32,962 nucleotides of DNA from CAZTDD01 sp964612675 (GCA_964612675.1 CAZTDD010000076.1:1-32962); one strand, 5' to 3'. Positions 15,226 to 23,671 are shown, numbered from the stretch's first letter. Made by a program: numbers and translations. Notes: generated by a model from the letters alone, not told the origin.

Positions 15226-15615
15226 TTAGTTTTCCAATATGTCTTCAATTCGGATCGCGAGGTTTTCGATACGCTTCAGATCTTTGCGACGCCCCTTTTG
15301 GGGTTTCACGTCGAGCTGGCGAATGGCCGAAAGGATTTGCTCGTGTGTCTGGACAGAGATCCCCGACTCGTCTGGCGTGTAGCCGCCGGGCTGGTCTTCA
15401 AATCGTTCGACAAGATATTGGATCATCGCTGTCACGCGGATGAGGTAGGTATTCGTAACCTCTTGCATGAGGGAGCGCAGACGGCGCAATTCGATAACGA
15501 GTTCCTCACGCTGGGCCGGAGAGATTCTGTTTTTCGATCTGGATCGTCGTCTTTTTGCGGGAGGCGGGTCGGGATTCATCGAACTTACACCATCGCTATT
15601 CGACACCGAGAACAT
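15226..15615 (-). CDS. Small basic/helical protein of unknown function
   Basis: I do not recognise this 129-residue protein. The N-terminal third is basic and Pro/Ser-rich (PPPAKRRRSRSKNR). The rest is predicted helical with heptad-like leucines (REELVIELRRLRSLMQEV, RVTAMIQYLVERF, RIENLAIRIEDILEN). No signal peptide or membrane segment is seen. The ATG at 15615 overlaps the preceding kinase gene by 20 bases; an ATG at 15579 would leave a 16-base gap. Neither has a good ribosome site. Its place between the tandem kinases and the ROK kinase suggests coexpression with them. Confidence 0.6.
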   Translation of the reverse strand: MFSVSNSDGVSSMNPDPPPAKRRRSRSKNRISPAQREELVIELRRLRSLMQEVTNTYLIRVTAMIQYLVERFEDQPGGYTPDESGISVQTHEQILSAIRQLDVKPQKGRRKDLKRIENLAIRIEDILEN

Positions 15616-16306
15616 GTGCCAGTTTCGCCTGCAATTCGAGCTGAATTGAATGCGACGTACGGTTACCGTTGATCACTTCAAATCCATACTGATCCTGTAA
15701 CTGCGAGAACTCGATCTGAATTCGCCGCTGATACTTGACAAAACTCTCAAACATATCCTGGGAGAGACCGATATCCATCCCGGACTCCCAATAATCAAGG
15801 GCCTGGTCTTTGTTGAACGTTCGTTCGATCAAATTGTTCGGACTCACCTTCAAATAGAAAACCGCATCCGGGACCAAGGCGACGCCGACAAGGTTCTCGA
15901 TCCATTCGCGATTCAATCCCCTGACAACTGCACGCGCAATCAAGGTATAGATATACCGGTCGGCCAACACGATGAAACCCGCCCGCAAAGCGGGGATGAT
16001 GCGATTCTCGAGCTGGTCGACAAAATCGGTGACATAAAACAGTTTCATCGTGGTCGGACCGAGAATGTTGCCCTGCTTCGCTTTATCCAGCTCGCTGCTG
16101 ACCAGATTGGAACGCCGTAAGCCAACGCTCACTGTGGCGCGTCCGTGACCCTCGAGCCAATCGTTGAGCATGGAAATCTGCGTGCTCCGCCCGGAACCGT
16201 CCGCTCCTTCAATAACGATCAGCTTGCCAACCAGGTCTTCGGAGTTGACTCCCGGAATCCCTTTTCCAACCCATTCTTTCGGTTTGCGCTGTTGTGCTGT
16301 AGTCAC
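15596..16306 (-). CDS. Thymidylate-kinase-like P-loop kinase, paralogue B (Walker A Lys to Arg)
   Basis: A 236-residue protein of the dTMP-kinase-like P-loop superfamily. The Walker A region reads EGADGSGRST (33-42), with Arg40 in place of the usual Lys. ADRYIY (115-120) is the DR(Y/H) motif. Instead of the TREPGGT and Arg-rich LID of ordinary Tmk it has a YWESGMD ... SQD.FESF..YQ block (172-193) that is shared with its upstream neighbour. The two genes overlap by four bases (GTGA), so translation is coupled; the start is GTG at 16306. The Arg change could weaken ATP hydrolysis, suggesting a regulatory or heterodimer partner role. Substrate unproven: dTMP or another nucleotide. Confidence 0.78.
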   Translation of the reverse strand: MTTAQQRKPKEWVGKGIPGVNSEDLVGKLIVIEGADGSGRSTQISMLNDWLEGHGRATVSVGLRRSNLVSSELDKAKQGNILGPTTMKLFYVTDFVDQLENRIIPALRAGFIVLADRYIYTLIARAVVRGLNREWIENLVGVALVPDAVFYLKVSPNNLIERTFNKDQALDYWESGMDIGLSQDMFESFVKYQRRIQIEFSQLQDQYGFEVINGNRTSHSIQLELQAKLAHVLGVE

Positions 16307-16989
16307 TTTTTTCCTCGCAATCGGTAAGAGGCCAGATCGATCCGTGAACCGACGATTCCACGAACCTCTTCCTGCATGGATTCAATGGTTTTTGCCGCAT
16401 CGATGACAACGAAGTTGAACTCATCGATCATGTTGTGATACTCATCATTGATCTTCCCCTGGAAAATCGCAAATGATTCATATGGATCTTTCGAGAAATC
16501 CATATCCATGCCGGCCTCATGATACTTCAGAACCGGCCGACCCGAGAGAATCCGATCCAACGCGACCTCCAAGGGAACCCGGAAAAAGAACGTGATGTCG
16601 GGAAGAACAGCGAAGCTGTACATCGAGCGGAGCCATTCACGGTCGCAGCCGCGCGTGGCATCTCGGGCAAACGCGGTAAAAATGTATCGATCGCACAATA
16701 CGATATACCCGGCTTTCAACAGCGGCAGAATCTGGCGTTCCCACCTGTCGGCAAAATCGGTGCAGTGAATCAGACTGAACGTCGCTGAGGTGAGCAGATT
16801 CTGTTTCTTTCCGCGTTTTGTCGCACTCTTAACAAGCGGTGATGAATTCCATTCCGAGAAAAAGACTTTAAATCCCTCCAGCTCCAGCCAACGCCGGAGA
16901 AGGTAAATCTGTGTCGATTTCCCGGAGCCGTCGAGTCCTTCAACAGCGATCAATTTGCCTTTCAACTTGTGATTCTCTATGGGCCGCAT
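16303..16989 (-). CDS. Thymidylate-kinase-like P-loop kinase, paralogue A
   Basis: A 228-residue dTMP-kinase-superfamily protein with an intact Walker A (EGLDGSGKST, 17-26, Lys24) and CDRYIF (99-104). The region after strand 2 reads EWNSSPLVK instead of TREPGGT. At 156-176 it carries YHEAGMD ... KDPYESF.IFQ, the same block seen in paralogue B. This looks like a distinct Tmk-like subfamily; the substrate may be dTMP, but that is not shown. I prefer ATG at 16989, preceded by GGAAAGAAG; a GTG at 17013 in the same frame lacks a ribosome site. First gene of the group paralogue A - paralogue B - unknown - ROK kinase. About 200 bases upstream (16990-17210) hold nothing I recognise. Confidence 0.82.
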   Translation of the reverse strand: MRPIENHKLKGKLIAVEGLDGSGKSTQIYLLRRWLELEGFKVFFSEWNSSPLVKSATKRGKKQNLLTSATFSLIHCTDFADRWERQILPLLKAGYIVLCDRYIFTAFARDATRGCDREWLRSMYSFAVLPDITFFFRVPLEVALDRILSGRPVLKYHEAGMDMDFSKDPYESFAIFQGKINDEYHNMIDEFNFVVIDAAKTIESMQEEVRGIVGSRIDLASYRLRGKK

Positions 16990-17210
16990 TTTTCCATTCT
17001 TCTTTCCGATCACCGGCTGAAAACCGGAATGCGCGAGATGGGGAAAGATAGGAATTTAGGTCTCAACAACCCCCAAATGCAAATCCCGTCCGCCAACGTG
17101 ATCGATGGTTGTCCACCGCTTGTAAAAGCAACACCTTCAATTGGTTAGCAGGAATTATGACAGAGAGGCAGCCTCTGCGCAACCCCATCGCATGCCTTTG
17201 TACGCAAACG

Positions 17211-18413
17211 TTATGAAGAGACGGGCGCAATCACACCGAGGGGGACCGGCTGATCCGCACCGGTTACGCTAGGCACGTTGCCGGTCCGCCCGGCAAGGGT
17301 GAACGCCGCCAGCACGGCAAACGCCAGCGCTTCTTTCGCCTCCGAGGGGATTCCCCAGTCGTCACTCCTAGAGAATCGGACATCGGGCAAACAATCGCGC
17401 AACTGCGCCAGGAAGAAATCGTTCTTCGCCCCACCCCCGCTCAAAATAACCTGATCGACTTTGTCCAGGGGCAAAAGGAATTTTTCATACGCTCGTACAA
17501 TACTCTGCACGGTCACCATGGACACCGTCGCAACGATGTCTTCCTGCAGGAGCCCCCGGCCGTTTGCTTCTTTCACCAGCTCCTGAGCATACTGCCGTCC
17601 AAATGTCTCTCGTCCCGTGGATTTCGGCGGCTTCCGTTTGAAATATGGATGTTGAAGCAGCGTTTTCAACCAGTCCTCGTCAACAACTCCGGATCGGGCC
17701 ATCCTGCCACCGCGATCCATCTTCTGCTTGCCTCCGGAGAAATACTCGCACAGTGCGTCTACTACCATATTCCCCGGGCCCGTATCGAAAGCGATGATCG
17801 AATTCTTCGATCCCCGAGCGGGAAGAAACGTCGCGTTCGCTATCCCGCCGATATTCTGCGCGATCCGAGATCGTTCGGCACCGCCAAATAGGAGGTCGTC
17901 CACAAGCGGAACCAAGGGGGCTCCTTCACCGCCCGCCGCCATGTCTCTCGCACGGAACTCGGCCACGGTCGTTACTCCCGTTCGTTCGGCGATTATCGAT
18001 GGATCCCCGAGTTGGAGTGTGGACCTCATCCTCCACCCTCGTTGTCGGTCGCGGCAGGGTATGTGGTAAACCGTTTGGCCGTGCGAACCGATCACGTCCA
18101 CCTCGGCGGGTGTCAGGTTTTCCGATTCCATCAGCGAACATGCCGCTCGAGCAAAAAGCTCCCCCAATTCGAAATTCAACTGACAGACTTCGTCCACTCC
18201 CAGATCGGTTCGTGGATCGCAAACAGCGAGAATTCTCTTTCGAGCCTTTGCAGGCATCCGGTAATGGTGAAAGGCAAGAAACTCGACATAGGGCCTCGAG
18301 CCCGAGAAATCGATACGGGATGACGCGGCATCGATTCCGTCCGCCGATGTCCCCGACATCAGGCCGATTGCCAAAACCTTCTTCTTTTGTTTTTCGCGGG
18401 TTGTCGCACACAT
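17211..18413 (-). CDS. anmK: Anhydro-N-acetylmuramic acid kinase
   Basis: A 400-residue cytoplasmic kinase that opens and phosphorylates 1,6-anhydro-MurNAc to MurNAc-6-phosphate during peptidoglycan recycling. The ATP-binding motif GLMSGTSADGID (17-28) is diagnostic. Further family signatures are GSHGQTVYH, EFRARDMAAGGEGAPLVP, QNIGGIANAT, FDTGPGNMVVD and a C-terminal SGGGAKN. It is slightly longer than the usual 360-390. ATG at 18413 has AAGGT about eight bases upstream. It follows the SGNH hydrolase gene by 10 bases and is very likely cotranscribed with it. Confidence 0.94.
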   Translation of the reverse strand: MCATTREKQKKKVLAIGLMSGTSADGIDAASSRIDFSGSRPYVEFLAFHHYRMPAKARKRILAVCDPRTDLGVDEVCQLNFELGELFARAACSLMESENLTPAEVDVIGSHGQTVYHIPCRDRQRGWRMRSTLQLGDPSIIAERTGVTTVAEFRARDMAAGGEGAPLVPLVDDLLFGGAERSRIAQNIGGIANATFLPARGSKNSIIAFDTGPGNMVVDALCEYFSGGKQKMDRGGRMARSGVVDEDWLKTLLQHPYFKRKPPKSTGRETFGRQYAQELVKEANGRGLLQEDIVATVSMVTVQSIVRAYEKFLLPLDKVDQVILSGGGAKNDFFLAQLRDCLPDVRFSRSDDWGIPSEAKEALAFAVLAAFTLAGRTGNVPSVTGADQPVPLGVIAPVSS

Positions 18414-18423
18414 ATAGCGGACC

Positions 18424-19494
18424 TTATTTTGGTTGATACTCTATCGCGTCGGCACAGATCGTTATTCCGTCGGAGATGGGATTCTTCTTCCCTGTGACAC
18501 GCAAAGTCACCGTATGCTCGCCGGGTTCGACGCCCACCGAACAATAGACGGGATGCGAGTCATAGCCCGGATCTTTCTCCCGATGGACCCCGTAAAGATC
18601 TACCTGCGCGAGTACACGTCCGTCCAGAATCACATCCATAATCCCGTAATTTCGACATCGTTTCGACCAGACACAGAAGTTGCGTCCTTCGTATTTGAAT
18701 GTTGCTTCCGCCCCCTGTTGAGACGATTCCAAACCATCGCCGCCATGACACCCGTCCCCGGACAGCACACCCCATTCCCCGTGAGCGCGGCTGGAATCCT
18801 GTTCAACAAAATGGCCGGTATGCGCATCAAAAACATTCTCTAACGGCGGGAAAGCAGCGATCGTGCTCAGATCCACCCGTTGCGCCCATTCCCGGTGACC
18901 TTCGTCGCCGAAATGGGTGTCGTCTCCAGAGTTGAAAACCGGATGGATACGAAACGGATCGTCCAGGGAAATCAACTTCGCGGGAATATCCATCAGTTCG
19001 TGTTTCGGTCCCGCCCAGACCCGCAGCCACTGATTATAGGCCATCAAAGAAAGAAGTCTCTCCGCGCCAAGTCTTACCCGCGGCTGCCAGGTCACCAGCA
19101 CGGTTCGGATTCCGTTTTCGTTGAAAAGATCTCGGTATTTCTTTATGTCTTCCATCACCTGCCGAAGAGTGCGGTCCTTTGCGATATCGTTGCTGCCTTG
19201 CATGATCAGGCAGACATCCGGTTGCATGGCAATGATCGCTTCGGGCGTCCGCTCTTCTTCGAAAAAAGGTATTGTTCCCCCACCAACACTCTGGTTGATA
19301 ACAAGGTGTGGGAAGATCCGCCGCTGCAACTGCATGGCGAAAGAACGGTCATACGACGACGCGCTCGCCCCCCTCATCGATGACGTTCCCCATAGCGCGA
19401 CCCTGATCGGTTGAATGGAATTGCCCGGTTGTGCGGAGAGACACGATACCGAAAGAACGATAAGTAGGCAACTCAGAACGCCTTTTGTTTTCAT
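18424..19494 (-). CDS. Secreted SGNH/GDSL-type hydrolase with C-terminal beta-sandwich
   Basis: A 356-residue protein with a signal peptide (1-21, ending CLSA). The SGNH hydrolase core shows block I as WGTSSM (35-40) in place of GDS, GSND with Asn102, and the Asp/His pair in DDTHFGDEGH (191-200). After about residue 215 comes a separate beta-rich domain (TFKYEGRNFCVWSKR ... DVILDGRVLAQVDLYG) resembling an accessory sugar-binding sandwich. Such enzymes deacylate glycans or lipids. Pairing with anmK suggests acetylated peptidoglycan sugars as a possible substrate, which is inference. ATG at 19494 has GGAAGG about ten bases upstream. A TTGACA at 19594-19599 (minus strand) may mark its promoter, but its -10 is weak. 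Confidence 0.78.
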   Translation of the reverse strand: MKTKGVLSCLLIVLSVSCLSAQPGNSIQPIRVALWGTSSMRGASASSYDRSFAMQLQRRIFPHLVINQSVGGGTIPFFEEERTPEAIIAMQPDVCLIMQGSNDIAKDRTLRQVMEDIKKYRDLFNENGIRTVLVTWQPRVRLGAERLLSLMAYNQWLRVWAGPKHELMDIPAKLISLDDPFRIHPVFNSGDDTHFGDEGHREWAQRVDLSTIAAFPPLENVFDAHTGHFVEQDSSRAHGEWGVLSGDGCHGGDGLESSQQGAEATFKYEGRNFCVWSKRCRNYGIMDVILDGRVLAQVDLYGVHREKDPGYDSHPVYCSVGVEPGEHTVTLRVTGKKNPISDGITICADAIEYQPK

Positions 19495-19659
19495 ATTCCA
19501 CTGACCTTCCTGAACAATGTTTCAGATTCCCATTGTGGAACAAAAGAGACGAACAAGATATGTTTCCTATCTTTTCTATTCAGCGAAAGCGTTTGTCAAT
19601 GAGGGCCGGGCTGGTAGGCATCGACCGAACGTTTTGCCCGGGCGACCGTCAAGGAAAAG

Positions 19660-19744
19660 CCCTCACCCCAGCCCTCTCCCTCCGGGAAACTCGTCCGCTG
19701 ACATCAGAAGTTCCCCTCTCCCGCTGGGAGGGTTAGGGTGAGGG
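19660..19744. repeat. REP-like inverted repeat
   Basis: The left arm CCCTCACCCCAGCCCTCTCC (from 19660) is matched by an inverted right arm ending GGGAGGGTTAGGGTGAGGG (19726-19744), separated by about 45 bases that include CTCCGGG and CTCCCGCTGGGAG sub-hairpins. It lies 35 bases past the obgE stop. Confidence 0.75.
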
Positions 19745-19778
19745 AGTGAGCGGGGTACAAGATAAGACCGCCTCTTGC

Positions 19779-20861
19779 TTACTCATCCTCCCGCAACGGA
19801 TGAAACGGCTTCTTCTCGACGGGTGTCTCTCGAGCTCGCATCTCCTCAAATATCTCGATCAGCGTCTTCTGAAGATCGCGCGTATTCTCGCTATTCAAAG
19901 CCGAGATCGTAAAGATCCGCTCGCGAGGGAGATCCGCCACAGGCAGAAAATCCTCCAGAATCACTTCCAGATCCCCCTCATGCAACAAGTCGCTTTTGTT
20001 CAAAGCGATGAGTCGAGGCCGTTCAAGAATCGAAGCGTCATAAGCTTCGATCTCATTCAACAGCTGCCGATAGGTCACACGTGGCAACAGCGGATCGTTC
20101 GGCGATAATTCAAGCACAAAAACAAGGATTTTCGTGCGCTCGATATGCCGCAGGAAATCGAGCCCCAGACCGATCCCTGCATGCGCGCCCTCGATAATCC
20201 CTGGAATGTCCGCCACCACGAGACCGCTCCCATCAACAAGTCGAATCGTGCCGAGGATGGGATGTAACGTCGTGAATGGATACGAATCGATGCGCGGTTT
20301 GGCGGCGGTAATCGAGGCGAGCAAGGTGGACTTGCCGGCGTTGGGCAATCCCACCAGTCCAACGTGCGCCACGGATTTGAGCTCGACCAAGAGCTTCCGT
20401 TCTTCCCCCGGAGTGCCGGGTTGAGCGAAACGCGGAACCTGTCTGGATGCGGTCACGAAATGGCTGTTGCCCTTCCCTCCCCGCCCGCCTGCTGCAACCA
20501 CGGCCGTGCCGTCGGTCTGTTCCATGTCGACAATCAGTTCCCGCGTGTCGAAATCGTAGACCACCGTCCCGGACGGAACAGCCAAAACGACATCCTCGCC
20601 GTTACGACCATGGCGGTTGTTCTTTTCTCCATGCCCGCCGTCCTCGGCATGGTAAGCGGGTTGAGAATGAAGCGATTCGAGTGTGTTCATCCCCCGGTGA
20701 ACTTGAAAAATAACATTGCCGCCGTTGCCCCCGTCCCCACCATCCGGCCCGCCACGCGGGACGTACTTCTCCCGATGGAACGATATACATCCCCGGCCGC
20801 CATCCCCCGCTTTGACACGGACTGTCGCTCGGTCGATGAAATCGGTCGATCCAGGACACAT
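19779..20861 (-). CDS. obgE: Obg-family GTPase ObgE/CgtA
   Basis: A 360-residue ribosome-associated GTPase needed for 50S maturation. The glycine-rich Obg fold covers residues 6-160 (VKAGDGGRGCISFHREKY, GGPDGGDGGNGGNV, AGGRGGKGNSHF). The G domain follows, with G1 GLPNAGKS (171-178), G3 DIPG, G4 NKSD and G5 SAL. The frame is open further upstream to 20948, but the Obg domain begins at the ATG at 20861, which has GGAG nine bases before it. It is downstream of rplU, as in many bacteria, but rpmA (L27), normally between them, is absent. Confidence 0.95.
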   Translation of the reverse strand: MCPGSTDFIDRATVRVKAGDGGRGCISFHREKYVPRGGPDGGDGGNGGNVIFQVHRGMNTLESLHSQPAYHAEDGGHGEKNNRHGRNGEDVVLAVPSGTVVYDFDTRELIVDMEQTDGTAVVAAGGRGGKGNSHFVTASRQVPRFAQPGTPGEERKLLVELKSVAHVGLVGLPNAGKSTLLASITAAKPRIDSYPFTTLHPILGTIRLVDGSGLVVADIPGIIEGAHAGIGLGLDFLRHIERTKILVFVLELSPNDPLLPRVTYRQLLNEIEAYDASILERPRLIALNKSDLLHEGDLEVILEDFLPVADLPRERIFTISALNSENTRDLQKTLIEIFEEMRARETPVEKKPFHPLREDE

Positions 20862-20897
20862 TGCAGGATTCTCCACAATACTAAGAGCAACTAAGAG

Positions 20898-20934
20898 AAA
20901 CGGGGGAGTATGTGAATCACATTCTCCCCCGTTT
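20898..20934. terminator. 37-bp near-perfect palindrome between rplU and obgE
   Basis: AAACGGGGGAG and CTCCCCCGTTT form the outer arms, extended inward by ATGTGA/TCACAT with a single mismatch, giving an 18-pair stem. On the minus strand it is followed by CTCTTAG rather than a pure T-run. It should terminate or attenuate the rplU transcript before obgE. The obgE ribosome site lies downstream of it. Confidence 0.75.
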
Positions 20935-20958
20935 GGCGGCTTTGTCAATTCGGAATGT

Positions 20959-21273
20959 CTATTGAACGGCGATCTCGTCGATCTTGAGGATGGTATACGG
21001 CTGACGATGGCCTTGTTTCCGCCGGTAGTCCTTGCGGCGTTTCATCTTGAACACAGTGACCTTCTTATCGCGCCCGTGGGCGACCACGTGACCTTTCACC
21101 GTGACACTCTCGACAGAGGGGGTCCCCACGCTCAACCGTTCTTCGTCGCCATACATCAACACACTGTCGATCTCGACAGATTCCCCGATTTCGACCGGCA
21201 GTCGCTCGATATGAACCTCATCACCGGGCTTGACGCGATATTGTTTGCCGCCGGTTTCGATAATTGCGTACAT
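20959..21273 (-). CDS. rplU: 50S ribosomal protein L21
   Basis: A 104-residue ribosomal protein with the full L21 pattern: MYAIIETGGKQYRV at the start, a central basic motif (KMKRRKDYRRKQGHRQ) and an ILKIDEI C-terminus. It binds 23S rRNA in the large subunit. ATG at 21273 has GGAGG seven bases upstream, and a good promoter lies about 40 bases before it. L21 is normally followed by L27, which is not found here. Confidence 0.97.
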   Translation of the reverse strand: MYAIIETGGKQYRVKPGDEVHIERLPVEIGESVEIDSVLMYGDEERLSVGTPSVESVTVKGHVVAHGRDKKVTVFKMKRRKDYRRKQGHRQPYTILKIDEIAVQ

Positions 21274-21311
21274 GGAAAGCCTCCACGGTTGACTGGATTA
21301 CACAAACTATC

Positions 21312-21341
21312 AATATAACCTTGATTTGCTTCTCTGTTCAA
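21312..21341 (-). promoter_or_regulatory. Sigma-70-type promoter of rplU
   Basis: On the minus strand TTGAAC (21341-21336) is separated by 18 bases from TATATT (21317-21312), with transcription expected from about 21305. The remaining space to the divergent beta-helix gene holds TATAGT at 21441-21446, a possible -10 for the plus strand without a good -35. Confidence 0.6.
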
Positions 21342-21511
21342 GGCTTCCTCATGGCAGCAAAGGTCGCCGAGATTCGTGCTCATAATCCAGCCGAGTATCC
21401 CGTCTAACACGTCTCCTCTAGTCCATAATGACGTTCCGAGTATAGTCATGGAATTGATCGAGCCGGAAGGAAAACGTCGGCCAAATCTAGACCATTCTAA
21501 GGAATTCCCAA

Positions 21512-23572
21512 ATGAAACAAAAGAACGTCTATTGTGTCCTATTCATCCTCCTCCTTGCATTTGTGGGATGCGCTGGAATCAAGAGTCAACAGGAAATTGC
21601 CACAAACCAATACTTCGTCTCCCCCGACGGGAGCGACTCCTGGTCCGGCCAACTCGCCTCCCCGAGCAGAGACGGTACCGACGGTCCGTTTCGCAGTCTC
21701 GACCGGTCTCGAGATGCCATCCGGGCACTTCGGGAGAAAGGATTCGATGGAGCGGTAACTGTGTCCCTCCGCACAGGGACCTACTCGCTGGAGGATACCT
21801 TCCGACTCACCCAGCAGGACTCGGGCAGCGCCGGCAGACCCGTCATCTATAGAAACTACCAGGATGAGCAAGTGCGATTGCTCGGCGGGAGAGAAATCGG
21901 GGGGTTCAGAGCGGTCACCGACCCGAGGGTCCTCTCACGGCTCCCCGAGGCCGCTCGCAACGAGATCCGCTGCGTGAATTTACGCGAGCAAGGCGTCCAG
22001 GATCTCGGTGAAATGAAACCGCGCGGTTTCGGACGGCCTACCTATACCGCGGGTCTCGAACTCTTTTTCGACGGTGAACCGATGACCATCGCTCGCTGGC
22101 CCAACAACGGCTGGGTCAAGATCGCAGGCGTCCCCGACGGAAAAGACGGCGGCAAGTTCATCTATTCCGGCGACCGCCCCAAAGAGTGGGCCGACACAGA
22201 CAACATTTGGGTCCACGGCTATTGGACATGGGATTGGGCGGACTCCTATGAGAAAGTCGAGTCCATCGATACGGAGTACCGGATCATCCATACGCGCGAG
22301 CCACACGGAGTCTATGGATACAAAAAGGGACAACGATTTTACTATCTCAACATTCTCGAAGAACTCGACCGCCCCGGCGAATGGTATCTCGACCGGGAAA
22401 CAGGCAACCTCTATTTCTGGCCGCCCAAGCCGCTCGACAAAGCCTCGTGTTTCGTTTCCATCCTGGAAACGCCTCTCGTATCGATGGAAAACACCGACAA
22501 CATACGCCTGGAGGGCATGACTCTGGAATGCACGCGCGGAAACGCGGTCGAAATCCACGGTGGAGCTAGGAATGCCGTCGCGGGATGCACCATCCGCAAT
22601 ATCGGAAACGCGGGTGTGGTGATTAACGGAGGCACCGAAAACGGTGTCACCAGTTGCGATATCTACGAGGTGGCCGATGGGGGAGTCAATCTGAGCGGCG
22701 GTGACAGACAGACTCTCACGCCTGCCGGGAACTTCGTACGCAACTGTCATTTTCACGACTTCAGCCGATGGTGCCGTACCTATCGCCCGGCTGTACGTGT
22801 GAGCGGCGTCGGTAACCTTATCGTGAATAACCTCATCCATGATGCCCCGCACATGGCGATCGGATTCTCAGGCAACGAACATCGAATTCAGTTCAACGAA
22901 ATTCACCATGTCTGTTGGGAGACGGGAGACGTCGGAGCGGTGTATGCCGGTCGCGATTGGACAATGCGTGGAAACATCGTTCGCCATAACTTCTTTCATC
23001 ATATCCATGGACCGCATACGCACGGAGCAATGTCCGTCTACTTGGACGACGCGTTCAGCGGAACCACCATTTACGGCAACGTTTTCTACCAGGCGAGCCG
23101 TGCAGCATTCATCGGCGGAGGACGCGACAACACCGTCGAGAACAATATCTTCGTTGATTGCGAGCCCTCCGTTCACATCGATGCGCGAGGACTCGGGTGG
23201 GCCAAGGAGCATGTCGCCAAAGGCGGCGGATGGCACATCTACCGGAAACTCGACGATGTAAATCATGACGAGCCGCCGTACAGCACTCGGTATCCTGAAC
23301 TCGCGACAATCCTCGAAAGTGACCCCGCCGTTCCGCTTGGGAATAGGGTCGTACGCAATGTTTCCGTCGGAGGCCGCTGGTTGGACCTTCAGGGTGTGAA
23401 GAAAGAATGGGTCCACTTTGAAGATAATTTGGTCGATATAGACCCTCATTTTGTCGATCCGGAAAACATGAATTTCCAACTCCAGGAAGACTCACCGGCA
23501 TACGAGCTGGGTTTTCAGCGAATCCCCATGGAGTGTATCGGTCTATATAAGGACAAGTGGCGTGGTGATTGA
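21512..23572 (+). CDS. Lipoprotein with right-handed parallel beta-helix
   Basis: A 686-residue lipoprotein with lipobox FVGC (Cys20). Residues 32-80 carry the common opening of secreted beta-helix glycan enzymes (YFVSPDGSDSWSG ... GPFRSLDRSRDAIRALR). Repeated beta-helix coils run from about 330 to 570 (NIRLEGMTLECTRGNAVEIHG, NAVAGCTIRNIGNAGVVING, GNLIVNNLIHDAPHMAIGFSG, NIVRHNFFHHIHG). This fold is shared by polysaccharide lyases and glycoside hydrolases. No catalytic residues can be assigned, though the His-rich coil near 500 is a candidate. It probably acts at the cell surface on acidic or sulfated polysaccharide. ATG at 21512 has AAGGA about eight bases upstream. Monocistronic. Confidence 0.82.
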   Translation: MKQKNVYCVLFILLLAFVGCAGIKSQQEIATNQYFVSPDGSDSWSGQLASPSRDGTDGPFRSLDRSRDAIRALREKGFDGAVTVSLRTGTYSLEDTFRLTQQDSGSAGRPVIYRNYQDEQVRLLGGREIGGFRAVTDPRVLSRLPEAARNEIRCVNLREQGVQDLGEMKPRGFGRPTYTAGLELFFDGEPMTIARWPNNGWVKIAGVPDGKDGGKFIYSGDRPKEWADTDNIWVHGYWTWDWADSYEKVESIDTEYRIIHTREPHGVYGYKKGQRFYYLNILEELDRPGEWYLDRETGNLYFWPPKPLDKASCFVSILETPLVSMENTDNIRLEGMTLECTRGNAVEIHGGARNAVAGCTIRNIGNAGVVINGGTENGVTSCDIYEVADGGVNLSGGDRQTLTPAGNFVRNCHFHDFSRWCRTYRPAVRVSGVGNLIVNNLIHDAPHMAIGFSGNEHRIQFNEIHHVCWETGDVGAVYAGRDWTMRGNIVRHNFFHHIHGPHTHGAMSVYLDDAFSGTTIYGNVFYQASRAAFIGGGRDNTVENNIFVDCEPSVHIDARGLGWAKEHVAKGGGWHIYRKLDDVNHDEPPYSTRYPELATILESDPAVPLGNRVVRNVSVGGRWLDLQGVKKEWVHFEDNLVDIDPHFVDPENMNFQLQEDSPAYELGFQRIPMECIGLYKDKWRGD

Positions 23573-23617
23573 CAGTTGAAAACCGCAAACATTCTCTGAC
23601 ATGCTCCGACATGCGCA

Positions 23618-23646
23618 TTGACTTAGCCGGTCTACGGTGATAAGCT
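23618..23646 (+). promoter_or_regulatory. Candidate promoter of rpoN
   Basis: TTGACT (23618-23623), 17 bases, TAAGCT (23641-23646). The -10 is poor. A second possibility is TTGGCA at 23648-23653 with a weak -10 further on. Either would place the dyad at 23672-23698 in the leader or at the start of transcription. Confidence 0.35.
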
Positions 23647-23671
23647 TTTGGCATAGAATTTTCTACACGGT

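Noticed and set aside
14075..15229. 384-codon plus-strand frame
   Set aside because: Fully antisense to the ROK kinase, whose motifs and ribosome site are clear; the plus-strand peptide has no recognisable features.
20862..20948. 29-codon N-terminal extension of ObgE
   Set aside because: It would read through the palindrome, has no ribosome site, and the Obg domain starts at the ATG at 20861.
23648..23665. Possible sigma-54 promoter (TTGGCAT ... TTTTC) upstream of rpoN
   Set aside because: The -24 GG is present but the -12 GC is absent at the required spacing.
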